Shown here piece by piece: positions 21,641 to 33,497 of a stretch of DNA of 64,000 nucleotides (positions are counted from its first letter, which is position 1; each line of letters opens with the position of its first letter). A program made the position numbers and the translations under genes. The stretch comes from Excoecaria cochinchinensis. Taxonomy: Eukaryota; Streptophyta; Magnoliopsida; Malpighiales; Euphorbiaceae. The notes beneath the pieces are model-generated. The model was given only the letters and a program-made list of their open reading frames with translations. It was not told the DNA's origin and ran no database searches. The stretch is taken from positions 5,441,501 through 5,505,500 of the forward strand of contig CANTUQ010000043.1 of NCBI GenBank assembly GCA_947683425.1. Direction: 5' to 3'.

Positions 21641-21834
21641 GTGGAGCAAAAACTCAAATTTTAAGTTAAAACTCCCAATTTTCAAATTCTTCTTTCTATA
21701 AAATAAAACCTTTTACTTCTCATGAGCCCAGAGGATCAAAATTTCCGAGTTCCATCCACTCATTCGGGACCAGGCATCAGTTTTCTTCATTGGGTAATCT
21801 CTGATCTGGACCGCCCCAGGACATGATGCTTACA

Positions 21835-23109
21835 CTCCCGTGTGGAATGCTCAGCACAAAACGCTTCCTGGGCAGTAGCGTTTTACACGGTGGTATGTGT
21901 ATCTCCTTACCACCGTGTAAAACCACGGCCTTGCATTTTCTGTGGAATTTCCTCGATTCACACGGCGATGAGCCAATTCCTTACCGCAGTGTGACTTCTG
22001 GAAATTCCATAAATTGCAGAAAACACTCCTATTCCGAACTCAAAACCACATACATCACAATATACACATTCCAAACCATAAAATCGACCCAAGAACTTAC
22101 CTTTCCTGCTCAACTCACAAACACCCTTGCAATAACATACTTAATCATTCAATTAATCCAATCAAATAGAAAACACAAATTAGCAAAACCCATATATGCA
22201 TAACTCACAAAATCACAATCTTAAACTCACAAATTAAATTCTAAACTCAACATACTCAAAACCCCAAGTCACATACACCATTTAAGCACCAAATATCATG
22301 CAAATTTCAAAATTTCAAAAAAACACACAAATCATCAATACATAAAATTTCCCAAACAAATCATGCATAAACTCATATCAACACTCAAATTTCTGGAAAT
22401 CACACACAAATACACATTCATGATCTAAGAAGAATGAGGGCATAGACAACTCAAAACTCAAATGCAGAAATCAAACTCCCAAACCTCTTGTTGCACAATC
22501 AGCTGCTCTCTTCAAGCTTCAATCTTTAATCTTCTCTTTTCCTTTACTTTGCTTCTTCTTACTACCAATCACTTGCACAAACAAAACCCACAATTCTTAA
22601 TCCAAACCCTAACTTAAATCAAGCAAAACCAGAAGAAGAAACCCAAATGCAAGAAACCCCAAAACCCAAACGCATACCTCTTCAAAGCTGACCCAAAACT
22701 CAACCAAGGCACCAATAATCACCAACCACAAGAATGACAAGGAGAAAGGGCAGAAAATAGAGAAGAAAAGAGAAGGAAGAGCTGAAGAAGAGAGGGGAAC
22801 GTGAAGCAACCCTTTCCTGCGTTCTCTCTCTTTTCTTTTCCCCTTTTCTTTCTTCTCATTTAATGCACATACCTAACAAGTCCACATGGCAAACTCCCAT
22901 AGGCTCAAATCAAAATATCTTATCTTATTACTCTTTGGTCCTTGGCAAATCCTACTTAAATCGTTGGCAATCTTACACTTCACTCACTAACACAATAATT
23001 CCTCACTTGAACTTTAATAAATTCTTCAATCAGGTCCTTAATTACTCAAATTTCCACATGCTCAAATTACCGAATTATCCTCAATAAACTGACATAGCAT
23101 GCCAATTCA
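21835..23109 (-). mobile_element. Large chromovirus LTR fragment (reverse)
   Basis: Homologous on the - strand to the 5' half of the large LTRs at 23110-26208 and 27655-31540: shared CTCTTGTTGCACAAT-type block at 22491, CTTTGCTTCTTCTTA at about 22547, ATTACCGAA near 23069. It is cut at 21834 by the Tat-3 LTR and at about 23109 by the next LTR, so both ends are missing. No gene; the ORFs at 21823-22203 and 22863-23087 have no homology. Confidence 0.75.
21881..21922. repeat. Perfect 15-bp-stem palindrome
   Basis: TTTTACACGGTGGTA and its exact reverse complement around a 12-base loop, followed by a weaker relative at about 21960-21993. It lies at the place where the related LTR at 27655-31540 has TCGCGA words. 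Confidence 0.9.
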
Positions 23110-23476
23110 GTAATACATATACATCTACTTCAACCGTCGTATTCAGTAATTTAAACTCGCATTCGAATACATGTTAATTTATCACATTACTATACAGAAA
23201 TGTAGTGTCAACATTATATGCCACACCAACTTCAATCACACATACTATATACAAGATCATTTGAAGATAAGGACAAAGGTACATTTTGCAGGTTAGAGTT
23301 ACATTAAGCCTACTCGGAGATTTGTAAGCACATTCACATATCCCAAAATCATATTCATACTGATATCACATTCTTATATTCATAACTGGTTCATATGACC
23401 GAAATCTTACACATTCGGATATCATATTCTCATGTTCATATCAGATAAAGTAAACGAAATACCTGCTGACTCAAAA

Positions 23477-23707
23477 TAGTGGATAACGAGTAACAAACTG
23501 TACCTTACGGGTATAAATCGCAAAGTAATGTCACTTTCCATATTTTCAAAAGCATTTCCCAAAACAGGACCTTAAACAAGATCCATACACATACACATAA
23601 TAGGGTTCGCGAGGAACCATTCGGGGACCTGATCAGGGTCCAAATCGTTCAAAGGAGCGCTGCAGCTACATATACAGACTCTATTAGGCATGCCTAACTA
23701 TCCACTA
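23477..23707 (-). promoter_or_regulatory. Conserved LTR hairpin-chain core
   Basis: On the - strand from TAGTGGATA (23707) to TATCCACTA (23477): TTAGGCATGCCTAA palindrome, GGACC/GGTCC, GGTTC/GAACC, GGATCTT/AAGGTCC and ATACCCGTAAGGTAC stems in the same order as the copies at 36840 and 60011. Function unknown. Confidence 0.7.
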
Positions 23708-24011
23708 GACTGACTCTCGCAGGTCATGCATCATACAAATCATATTTCAAATCACATAATTTATATCATTGTACATAATCAGCAATAGGTGAGACATATG
23801 AATAAGTTCATAAAGTCAATCATGCATCATACAATTTACACTTAAGCATAACATAATAATCTTAGAGAGAGATCATAAGTATAGATATGCATAATACATT
23901 CAATTATATTAACATACTTCATAAAATAGTAAAAGAATAAACCTAAAGGCATCACAAGTTCGGAATTCACACATTGGCATCACAAACGAAAACTCAATTT
24001 GGAAACCAGGA

Positions 24012-24290
24012 GTGTCGCGATCGCGAAAGAGGCAACTTGGCCCAAGTCGCGATCACGGCAACCTTCGTGATCTCTCGAGGGAATTAGGGCATCTCGCTGT
24101 CGCGGTCGCGACATATATCGCGCTCGCGACAGTGAGCTGCCAACCCAACAATTCGGCAACCGAGCTCTCTGTCGCGCTCACGACAGAGGCTCTGCTGCAC
24201 GGCTCAGCGGAGCATTCAAACGCGTGCGAGGGCTTCTTTCACCAAGCTCTATTGCGACCTCACGACGATGTCGCGCTCGCCACAGAGTCA
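24012..24290. repeat. TCGCGA-word palindrome array (site 2)
   Basis: Repeated TCGCGATCGCGA, TGTCGCGGTCGCGACA and TCGCGCTCGCGACA words in a CpG-rich island within AT-rich LTR DNA. Confidence 0.85.
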
Positions 24291-24794
24291 GGAATTCCAA
24301 CCCTTACAAGAATTCTGCAGAAAATTCCCTCTTCACAACACCCAATTCTTAAACCAAGCATCAAAATGTCAACTTACCTCATCTCGGCAAGCCACACGTC
24401 ATTGACAACATAAACACCACATCCGTATCAAGAGTTTTGATAAAACATACCACTAACAATATCCATTCACACACTCTATCATAACAACATTACTCGTCAT
24501 TCATCTCAATCGCACCCATGTTAAATGCATTCAAACATATGATATATCATGCTTAGGTTACTCATGAGATCAACACATATTAATCCTCATCCTTCACAAA
24601 GTTATATCTACTATTATTTACTAGCTAAATCACCAATCTTAATCATACTCCTAAATTTTTCCCAACGATAATTACTTATATAGCCATTTAATTATCCTAA
24701 ACATGCATAATAACTGATGGGAAAGGTACGGGATTGATCCGGGTCAACCCTAGACTCAAAAATAGAGAAGAAAAGGCTCAAAATATATTTTTCT

Positions 24795-24831
24795 GTCATG
24801 AGGTCGCGACCCTTGTCGCGCTCGCGATATA
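24795..24831. repeat. TCGCGA-word palindromes (site 1)
   Basis: GAGGTCGCGACC and TTGTCGCGCTCGCGATA, the second array site of this LTR, partly decayed compared with 30126-30163. Confidence 0.8.
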
Positions 24832-26208
24832 GGCTCTCCTCAGCTACCTTAACAGACTGCTTTTTACTACACACTAGTTTCGTGAAAACCAACCTCTAAA
24901 CCTCATTTATAGGAAAAGTTATCTTCTTAATAAATATTCCCCTACGTCTTAACTTTCAAAAGGAACAAGTTTCAGGTCAATTGGACATCTAGAACTCCAG
25001 ATATGAATTCCACAACCTACACTGGTCAAACAACCCGACACAAAAAGAGACATTACGGTGTTATCCAAAATTCAGGGTCTTAGAGCAAGAATTTGCCCAA
25101 GCCTATTTCTAAGACTTTTAAAGGAATGGAAGTAATGGTTCTAATGGCTCAAGAAACACATGGTTTGGAGTTCGAAAAATCTAATTAATACAAAAACATT
25201 GCACAAGTGTCAGATGAGAATTGAACAGAGTTTACCCAGTCATGCATTTCACTTCCAATTCTCACACACCTTCAATTTAATCAACATCATGCATTACTAA
25301 TAAATTTATCTAAACAAATATATGCATAAGACTCATATCAAAACACTCAATTTACTGGAAATCATATACAAATGTATATTCATAATCCAAGAATAATTTA
25401 GGGCATAGACAAATTAAAACTCAAAGGTAGGAATCAAACTCCCAAACCTCTTGTTGCACAATAGTTGCTCTCTCTTCAAGCTTTAATTTTCTCTTTTCCT
25501 TTACTTTGCTTCTTCTTATCACTAATCACTTGCACAAACAAGCCCAGAATTCTTAATTCAAACCATAACTTAAACAAAACTAGAAGAAGAAAAAGAACTC
25601 AAATGTAGGAACCCTAAAAACCCCAACTTATCTCTTCAATCTTACTTCCCAAGCTCCACCAAATCACTTCTAATTCACTCAAAACCAAGAGATTAAGCAA
25701 AGAAAGGGAAGAAAAGGAAAAGAAATGGAGAATCGGGAAGATGAAAGGGCAAAAAAGACATGGACTCCCCTTACTTTCACTTTGTCTTTCTTTTCACACT
25801 TAATGCACACCTACCAATTCCACTTGTCCACTTCCTATAGGTCCACATGATTCACTTTGACTTCTCAATTCAAGTCACCATACACATACACACACTAAAT
25901 CACTTCTCATAAAAATATCCTACATCTTTAGTTCCATACCCATAATCCACTTGATAATTATTTCTTTTATGCAAATATCTCCAAGGCACCATGCTCATAA
26001 ACCACACAATAAAATCTCTTAGCCCACAAACATCCTACTATCATACACTACAAGCACACCATAATAATTCATTGACTTAATTTATTTAATTAATTTCTTA
26101 GCAAATAAATCCTTATTATCCATATTACTCATGCATAAATTACCGAAATACCCTTCACTTAACCGACTTAGTTTGCTGATCCAACTAGGCCCGATTTGGG
26201 GTGTTACA

Positions 26209-26975
26209 AATCTACCATCCTTAAAAGAATTTCGTCCTCGAAATTCACTTATATCCAATTTTCTGAATTTCAAAATCTTTATTACCAACATTCACACATT
26301 AACATCATACTATCCAAGTCATTTTTACTAGTATCAGGACATATAGTAGAAATCCTTCTCACTAAATAAACATCTCCATAATTCTGAGTTACAGATCGTT
26401 TGCATTCTATCACCATCATGTCAATCTTTTCACTTAACTCCTTTCTCATAACACTTCTCGTCTTTTAAATACAGAATCGTTCACACATTCACTATACTCT
26501 TTCCTTGATCAAAATGATTATAACATTCTCTCCTAGATTACTAGTATCACTAGTCACAATTTGGTTTTCACTTTTAAACCATCACATAATTTTACAGTGC
26601 TTATTATTTAATCATCTTATACAGAAGTCCGCAATTCCATCCACTTACTTGCTTATACTTACCCCTACTACTCTTGTTCTAATAGCAAATAGTACACGTA
26701 CACCCTATCAGCTTTCTCTCAATCAAAACACATATACAAATGCTTTTCATGTATGGTCAAAGGGATGATGATGCAATGAAAATGTGATGGCTCATGTATG
26801 CAGAGTGATGCTGAGGAAATGTAAGTAATGCTGTAATGATGCATTTAGTCCCATCCCCATGATTTAATATGCTCTTATTCAAATACTTTTCTGGAGATAG
26901 CTGACATGTATATAGAGTACTACCAAAACCTTGTGGAATCCAAAGACCCTTCTATCTCAGATTACTAAAACAACT
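26209..26975 (-). other. Internal non-coding region with pol-tail relic and polypurine tract
   Basis: Next to the 3' LTR the - strand reads AAGGATGGTAGA (26222-26211), a polypurine tract, preceded by a frame with SEFRGRNSFKDG that matches the tail (FEDEI...) of chromovirus pol at about 42476. The rest is AT-rich, with no recognisable coding potential; the ORF at 26505-26768 is not supported. Confidence 0.65.
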
Positions 26976-27494
26976 TTACTCGAACACCTCAAAATAAAAC
27001 TTACCAGAAGGTTCTACAGGCTCTGTCACTACACTACGGTGCTCAACAAGCCTTGTTGGCCCATGAGTGGTTCTAAGCAATTCCTCCATATCCTTCCTAG
27101 CTTGCCTAGCTAGATTCTCCCTTGACTTCGGACAATTGGCAAGCTGATGGGCTTTGCTGCAACATCGGAAGCAAGCTCCAGTGAGCTTCCGACAAGGACC
27201 CCAATGTTGCTTCTGACAGAATTGGCATACCGGAACTTCTCGAATCTTTTTACCCGCTGGTATCTCTTTACTCGACATTTTTCTCTTCTGAAGTCCCTTC
27301 TGAGCAAAATCTTGAGGAACATGAGGGGTAGTCAACCTATCCAAAATCCGAACCAACCCTCGCACTAGTGCCCTATCATCAGAAACAAAACCAAAATCCC
27401 TAGCAAGAGGATGCTCGGAAACACTCTGATCAACACTAACTGGGTTCACACTATCTGTCGTCTCGCCCACCTTCTCACTAGGGTCGGACTCCAT
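26976..27494 (-). CDS. Short Gag-nucleocapsid ORF of the non-autonomous element
   Basis: 172 codons, uninterrupted, starting about 140 bp after the primer site. The N-terminus (MESDPSEKVGE...) looks like a Gag start, with RALVRGLVRILDRL at residues 41-54. At about residues 60-75 the frame jumps to the nucleocapsid: CQFCQKQHWGPC (residues 90-101) and a canonical CCHC knuckle CFRCCSKAHQLANC (108-121), then a basic helix with RENLARQARKDMEELL. The same two-knuckle order occurs in the chromovirus Gag at about 38830-38925. The capsid domain is missing, so a particle cannot be built from it; it could bind RNA or DNA. The capsid loss keeps the frame open, which may be chance or selection. Expression is unproven. 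Confidence 0.65.
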   Translation of the reverse strand: MESDPSEKVGETTDSVNPVSVDQSVSEHPLARDFGFVSDDRALVRGLVRILDRLTTPHVPQDFAQKGLQKRKMSSKEIPAGKKIREVPVCQFCQKQHWGPCRKLTGACFRCCSKAHQLANCPKSRENLARQARKDMEELLRTTHGPTRLVEHRSVVTEPVEPSGKFYFEVFE

Positions 27495-27637
27495 CTAACA
27501 CAACACACACAGGACAAGACACATCTGCATTAGGCCACAACACAAAACTGACTCTTAAACGAAGACTCGACACACAATGAGTAACATACAAAAACTCGAT
27601 ACTCAAACAAATAAGACAACCAGAATCATCTAACCGC

Positions 27638-27649
27638 GCTCTGATACCA
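27638..27649 (-). promoter_or_regulatory. Primer-binding site, initiator-Met tRNA
   Basis: On the - strand TGGTATCAGAGC, six bases after the 5' LTR end at 27655. It is the usual chromovirus primer site. Confidence 0.88.
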
Positions 27650-28072
27650 CTAAATGTAACACCCCAACCCATATGTAGGCGAACCCATCCGCAAGGGAAT
27701 AGGAAGCCGTACGAGTAGGTGTGTTACCGAACAGAAGCAATACAAAGTATATAAAAATACAGAAGAATTTCAAATTTAAAGAGAGGAAGCTGAACGTACA
27801 TATTATGCCAAGGCACATACACTAAGAGAAAACATACACACATGCATACTTATAATCATACAACAGAAACCTAATAAGAAAGATACATAAATGTGTAAAT
27901 ATTTACATAGCTTAAAATATTACATTAGAATCTTTACCTATTATTACATATACATATTACACAGATATACAAAAATCCCAAATTACAAAAGCTGAACAAG
28001 ATACAAAACTTCTAGCTTCTATGTGGCCGACTCTGCAGATGCGCGACTCGAACAAAAGCAAACCTGCCACCT

Positions 28073-28111
28073 GCACGGGGAACAAAGCCCGTGCTAAGCG
28101 ATAACGCTTAG
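28073..28111 (-). promoter_or_regulatory. Paired hairpins before GTGCAGGT
   Basis: On the - strand CTAAGCG-TTAT-CGCTTAG followed at once by GCACGGG-loop-CCCCGTGC and AGGT. The same pair occurs in four other LTRs with altered but still complementary arms. Confidence 0.75.
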
Positions 28112-28822
28112 TGGGGAGAATATACAAAAATATAGACGGCCATTCACAACGGTCGCCAATGTATAACACATACACAACAACGAATGCATAAAGTCTTAAC
28201 AGATAACTATACATGCTTTATACAATAGCCACGCATTCCAAATGTTCCTAACTGCGGTCATATACTCATTTGATTAACATACCCAATTATCATGCCAAGA
28301 ACATAAACACATTCTAATATAACGAAATTACTACGATAGCTAACAATAAGGAACTATATAGCATCGTATAAAATTTGTCACGTATGCTAGTTCAAGATCA
28401 CATTCATAAGTATGCGAATCAGTATACTTAGTCTTAATAATTAACAATACATATTCACATTAATATACATCTACTTCAACCGTCGTATTCAGTAATTTAA
28501 ACTCGCATTCGTATACATGTTAATTTATCACATTACTATACAGAAATGTAGTGTCAACATTATATGCCACACCGACTTCAATCACACATACTATATACAA
28601 GATCATTTACAGATAAGGACAAAGGTACATTATGCAGGTTAGAGTTACATTAAGCCTACTCGGAGATTTGTAAGCACATTCACATATCCCAAAATCATAT
28701 TCATACTGATATCACATTCTTATATTCATAACTGGTTCATATGACCGAAATCTTACACATTCGGATATCATATTCTCATGTTCATATCAGATAAAGTAAA
28801 CGAAATACCTGCTGACTCAAAA

Positions 28823-29052
28823 TAGTGGATAACGAGTAACAAACTGTACCTTACGGGTACAAATCGCAAAGTAATGTCACTTTCCATATTTCAAAAGCAT
28901 TTCCCAAAACAGGACCTTAAACAATATCCATACACATACACATAATAGGGTTCGCAAGGAACCATTCGGGGACCTGATCAGGGTCCAAATCGTTCAAAGG
29001 AGCGCTGCAGCTACACATACAGACTCTATTAGGCATGCCTAACTATCCACTA
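28823..29052 (-). promoter_or_regulatory. Conserved LTR hairpin-chain core
   Basis: Bracketed by TAGTGGATA (29052) and TATCCACTA (28823) on the - strand, with the same inner stems as the copy at 23477-23707, from which it differs by only a few bases. Confidence 0.7.
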
Positions 29053-29356
29053 GACTGACTCTCACAGGTCATGCATCATACAAATCATATTTCAAATCAC
29101 ATAATTTATATCATTGTACATAATCAGCAATAGGTGAGACATATGAATAAGTTCATAAAGTCAATCATGCATCATACAATTTACACTTAAGCATAACATA
29201 GTAATCTTAGAGAGAGATCATAAGTATAGATATGCATAATACATTCAATTATATTAACATACTTCATAAAATAGTCAAAGAATAAACCTAAAGGCATCAC
29301 AAGTTCGGAATTCACACATGGGCATCACAAACGAAAACTCAATTTGGAAACCAGGA

Positions 29357-29620
29357 GTGTCGCGATCGCGACGGATGTCGTGATCACGGCAACCTTCGCG
29401 ATCTCGCGAGGGAATTAGGGCATCTCGCTGTCGCACTCGCGACATATATCGCGCTCGCGACAGTGAGCTGCCAACCCAACAATTCGTCAACCGAGCTCTC
29501 TGTCGCGCTCGCGACACGTGTCTCTGCTGCACGGCTCAGCGGAGCATTTAGATGCCTACGAGGGCTGCTTTCACCGGGCTCTGTCGCGACCTCGCGACGA
29601 TGTCGCGCTCGCGACAGAGT
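29357..29620. repeat. TCGCGA-word palindrome array (site 2)
   Basis: GTCGCGATCGCGAC, TCGCGATCTCGCGA, TATCGCGCTCGCGACA, CTGTCGCGCTCGCGACA and related words. The flanks begin with AATTCTGCAGAAAATTCC on the 29640 side, the same text that borders the arrays at 36332 and 43611. Confidence 0.88.
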
Positions 29621-30125
29621 CAGGAATTCCAACCCTTACAAGAATTCTGCAGAAAATTCCCTCTTCACAACACCCAATTCTTTAACCAAGCATCAAAATG
29701 TAGACTTACCTCATCTCGGCAAGCCACACGTCATTGACAACATAAACACCACATCCGTATCAAGAGTTCCGATAAAACATACCACTAACAATATCCATTC
29801 ACACACTCTATCATAATAACATTACTCGTCATTCATCTCAATCGCACCCATGTTAAATGCATTCAAACATATGATATATCATGCTTAGGTTACTCATGAG
29901 ATCAACACATATTAATCCTCATCCTTCACAAAGTTATATCTACTATTATTTACTAGCTAAATCACCAATCTTAATCATACTCCTAAATTTTTCCCAACGA
30001 TAATTACTTATATAGCCATTTAATTACCCTAAACATGCATAATAACTGATGGGAAAGGTACGGGATTGATCCGGGTCAACCCTAGACTCAAAAATAGAGA
30101 AGAAAAGGCTCAAAACATGTTTTTC

Positions 30126-30163
30126 TATCGCGAGATCGCGACCCTTGTCGCGCTCGCGACAGA
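30126..30163. repeat. TCGCGA-word palindromes (site 1)
   Basis: TATCGCGAGATCGCGA and TTGTCGCGCTCGCGACA, about 500 bp from site 2. The corresponding place in the solo LTR (58618-58723) holds TCACGGTGGTAA palindromes instead. Confidence 0.85.
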
Positions 30164-31540
30164 GGCTCTCCTTAGCTACCTTAACAGACTACTTTTTACT
30201 ACAAATTAGTTTCATGAAAACCGACCTCTAAACCTCGTTTATAGGAAAAGTGGTCTTCTTAATAAATGTTCCCCTACGTCTTAACTGTCAAAAGGAATAA
30301 GTTTCAGGTCAATTGGACATGTAGAACTCCCGATATGAATTCGACAACCTACACTGGTCAAACAACCCGACACAAAAAGAGACACTACAGTGTTATCCAA
30401 AATTTAGGGTCTTAAAGAAAGAATTGGCCCAAGCCTATTTCTAAGACTTTTAAAGCAATGGAAGTAGTGGTTCTAATGGCTCAAGAAACACATGGTTTGG
30501 AGTTCGAAAACTCTACTTAAGACAAAAACATTGCACAAGGGTCAAATGAGAATTGAACAGAGTTTACCCAGTCATGCATTTCACTTCCAATTCTCACACA
30601 CCTTCAATTTAATCAACATCATGCATTACTAATAAATTTATCTAAACAAATACATGCATAAGACTCATATCAAAACACTCAATTTACTGGAAATCATATA
30701 CAAATGTATATTCATAATCCAAGAAGAATTTAGGGCATAGACAAATTAAAACTCAAATGTAGGAATCAAACTCCCAAACCTCTTGTTGCATAATAGCTGC
30801 TCTCTCTTCAAGCTTTAATCTTCTCTTTTCCTTTACTTTGCTTCTTCTTATCACCAATCACTTGCACAAACAAACCCAGAATTCTTAATTCAAACCATAA
30901 CTTAAACAAAACTAGAAGAAGAAAAAGAACTCAAATTTAGGAACCCTAAAAACCCCAACTTACCTCTTCAATCTTACTTCCCAAGCTCCACCAAATCACT
31001 TCTAATTCACTCAAAACCAAGAGATTAAGCAAAGAAAGGGAAGAAAAGGAAAAGAAATGGAGAATCGGGAAGATGAAAGGGCAAAAAAAACGTGGACTCC
31101 TCTTACTTTCACTTTGTCTTTCTTTTCACACTTAATGCACACCTACCAATTCCACTTGTCCACTTTCTATAGGTTCACATGATTCACTTTGACTTCTCAA
31201 TTCAAGTCACCATGCACATACACACACTAAATCACTTCTCATAAAAATATCCTACATCTTTAGTTCCATACCCATAATCCACTTGATAATTATTTCTTTT
31301 ATGCAAATATCTCCAAGGCACCATGCTCATAAACCACACAATAAAATCTCTTAGCCCACAAACATCCTACTACCATACACTACAAGCACACCATAATAAT
31401 TCATTGACTTAATTTATTTAATTAATTTCTTAGCAAATAAATCCTTATTATCCATATTACTCATGCATAAATTACCGAAATACCCTTCACTTAACCGACT
31501 TAGTTTGCCGATCCAACTAGGCCCGATTTGGGGTGTTACA

Positions 31541-32035
31541 GGGGTTGTATTCCGCCCCTATCTTTCATGTAATTGCGTGCTTGCGTGTTTATTCGCTTTC
31601 CTCTATCACTTTATTTACAACTTTTTTTTATAGCTTTCCTTTACTGCTTTTTGAATGCTTGCGATGTGCCTTTATTTAAATGCATAAATCGTGTGAGATA
31701 AGATGTATAATTTTAGGAAATTAAAAACTCACTTACAATTAACCAAAGCATAAATAAGAGTGAAGTTCTGAACACCAATCTCTGGTCTAGACCAATAAGA
31801 GGTTAGAGACATTTCCCAATTTCTTGTAAATTGGGTGGCGACTCCAAAATACCTCAAAGGTGCCCAAAGGTGCCATGGGGCTAGATGTTCCTTTCCAATG
31901 TTCTATTGGGAAGGAAGCATCCAAGATGTCTCATGGCGCCCATGATAAAAAAGACGCCAACCAATCCCTCAAATCCTAAAAGTGGGTTCAATGAGGGCCT
32001 TTGCTAGGTTCGGCGCACGTCACACCGCCTTATCG
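31541..32035 (+). mobile_element. Tat LTR, 3' portion
   Basis: Parallels 4738-5431 of Tat-1: GGTTGTATTCCGCCCCTA, then ACCAATAAGAGGTTAGAG, GGGTGGCGACTCCAAAATAC and an ending ...GGTTCGGCGCACGTCACA. No primer site follows; at about 32035 it abuts reverse-oriented Tat 3' DNA, so the junction is a rearrangement. Confidence 0.65.
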
Positions 32036-32595
32036 CTCCAGGCGTCAATAGTCATTGTTTTAAAGGTAGTGCGTCCTTTGAGGATTTTCACACTAGCTTT
32101 TCTTAGCGAGAAATACGTCCCTTTGGGAATTTTCACATAACACTGTGCCTAATTTTTTTTTTTACTTGAATGGACCCAACCCACTCCAGCGGCTTTTATT
32201 CATTTTTTTTAAGGACAAACTACCTGTTTTCAGGTTTTTACCCTGCCCTTTGGCCTAAATTTTGCTTAGAGAGCCAGTCACGGTTTTCATCTCTAATGGC
32301 CTCTTCTTTTTTTTTTAAGAGTAGGAGGAAGATTTGTCACAAAAAAATTGTTATTGCTGGCTTGAGAATTGCTCCAGCATATGTCCTTATGCCTGTAACA
32401 GGTTTCTCTTAACCATTTAATTGCATGTTTATGCCTAGCTTATGCATGCATTTCTATCTCTATGCACCATATAGCAATAAGAATGACCATGACTAGACAT
32501 GTGATACAAAAACACTAGTTTTATTCAATCTCAATGAGTAACACCTTAGGTGCATCCTACTCCTATTATCAATCAGCCCTCTCAGGTTTTCTTGA
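32036..32595 (-). other. Tat 3' untranslated region (reverse), no gene
   Basis: Three diverged copies of a segment like GTGCCTTTTTTCAGTTTTCAC (about 32212, 32635, 32683 neighbourhood), typical of the spacer after Tat pol, with T runs. No supported ORF. Confidence 0.5.
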
Positions 32596-33395
32596 TTGAA
32601 CATTTTCTCTCAAGCCTCTAATTTTTGCTCAGGGTGCCTTTTTTCAGTTTTCACCCTGACAAGATGCTCATTTTTAACAAGGCTGCCTTTTTTCGATTTT
32701 CGACCTGCAGGGCTTTTATTCTCTTCTTTTGGTTTTTTTAGTCCTTATCCCTGGACCCTCTTGAGTCTGTCAATGTTGATCGGTTCTTTGAAGTTATCTT
32801 CATTACTGTTCGTTGTTGCTCTCTTAGATAACAATCTCTGAAGAACAAAAGGACCTTCTTACATCGGCTTAAATTTACCTCATTCGTCTGGAACATTTAT
32901 TTGCTTGAAGACTGAATCTCCCTCTTTCATCGGATGCTTTCTAACTTCCTTCCCGAATGATCGAGCAGAGTATTTTTTGATGGATCTGACAGTGGCAGTA
33001 ATCTCATGACCTGTCATTGTCTGACTTATTTAACTGCTGCTACCGTTGCTGCGCCCTATCGAATTTCAAAATCTGGGCTTCCATGACCATCCTTAAAGAT
33101 TTAAGCTTTACATCGATCAGCCATACTGCTTCTGCCCCCTGTGTCTAGGAAAAATAGGTGACCCTTATAGAGGTTCCAGTGGTGGCTCTCTAGCCTCGAA
33201 GTGCAAAAGGGTCATTTCTTTGCCCAATCCTTGTCTCTTGATCTTTTTTGCCAGCATTAAACCGTTCATTTAGCCTATATGAATTCTGGCATGAATTTCT
33301 TCCATGACCCTCTTAGCTCCTTTCTCGTCCACGCATCTCAAATGAATGTCATCGACTTGTCATTTGTATAGTACACCCCTTAGACGACTTGTTAA
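32596..33395 (-). pseudogene. pol: Tat integrase remnant with catalytic core deleted
   Basis: Read on the - strand from 33395: a SRLRGVLYK segment, LRCVDEKGAKRVMEEIHARI and LAKKIKRQG, the linker and zinc-binding N-terminal domain of Tat-type integrase. After only a few dozen codons it reaches AEAVWLIDVKLKSLRMVMEA (about 33140-33080), the segment that normally follows the catalytic core, then KEGDSVFKQINVPDE near 32920. The DDE core is absent. Several stops and shifts are present. Identification is by motif order. Confidence 0.7.
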
Positions 33396-33497
33396 TTAGT
33401 CTTTTGGTCCTTTTTTGGTAGCCAAGAAGAATGGCAAGGTACAGGCATGTGTAGATCAACGAAATTTGAATAAAGCTTGCCCCCAGGATGGCTTTCC
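33396..33497 (+). pseudogene. pol: Tat reverse transcriptase scrap (+ strand)
   Basis: FLVAKKNGKVQACVDQRNLN followed by KACPQDGFPS, the RT motif that in Tat elements reads KKDGK...CVDYRDLNKACPKD. It ends in a pyrimidine-rich tract. It lies in the opposite orientation to the integrase remnant next to it and to the RT scrap at 33605-33659. Confidence 0.8.

Larger units (their letters stand above)
19669..21834 (-). mobile_element. Tat-3 LTR, main part (reverse)
   Basis: On the - strand it starts TGTAAGCATCATGTCCTGGGG at 21834, with CAGATCAGAGATTACCC as in Tat-1, and runs to the Athila insertion; its last 63 bp lie at 6739-6801. It contains two CpG-rich palindromic blocks and the GGTGGCGACTCCA and CATTGGG repeats seen near the 3' end of other Tat LTRs. 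No gene seen. Confidence 0.8.
23110..26208 (-). mobile_element. 3' LTR of the non-autonomous element (truncated)
   Basis: On the - strand starts TGTAACACCCCAAATCGGGCC at 26208 and closely follows 31540-28460 of the other LTR. It breaks off near 23110, losing the LTR 3' end. ORF 24012-24413 is a read-through of the palindrome array. Confidence 0.85.
23110..31540 (-). mobile_element. Non-autonomous large-LTR chromovirus derivative (reverse)
   Basis: Two large LTRs (27655-31540, 3.9 kb; 23110-26208, 3.1 kb, lacking its last about 790 bp) enclose only 1.45 kb of internal DNA. Both internal ends are kept: initiator-Met primer site next to the 5' LTR, and a pol-tail relic plus polypurine tract next to the 3' LTR. 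Between them is one 172-codon ORF. Nearly all of capsid, protease, RT, RNase H and integrase is gone, so mobility would depend on proteins of a related element. The right flank (31541) is Tat LTR DNA; the left target duplication is lost. Confidence 0.85.
27655..31540 (-). mobile_element. 5' LTR of the non-autonomous element (complete)
   Basis: On the - strand starts TGTAACACCCCAAATCGGGCC (31540) and ends GGGTTGGGGTGTTACA (27655). The 3.9 kb contain, in order: AT-rich 5' half, TCGCGA site 1 (30163-30126), TCGCGA site 2 (29620-29357), hairpin-chain core (29052-28823) and the paired hairpins at 28111-28073. ORFs inside (29275-29816 on both strands) are array read-through. It is of the same family as the solo LTR at 57351-61476. 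Confidence 0.9.

Noticed and set aside
27957..28214. ORF on the - strand in the large LTR with CDRCEW/SRICRVG text (and 61021-61281 on +)
   Set aside because: The two are homologous LTR segments whose similarity continues outside the ORF limits; no protein family recognised.
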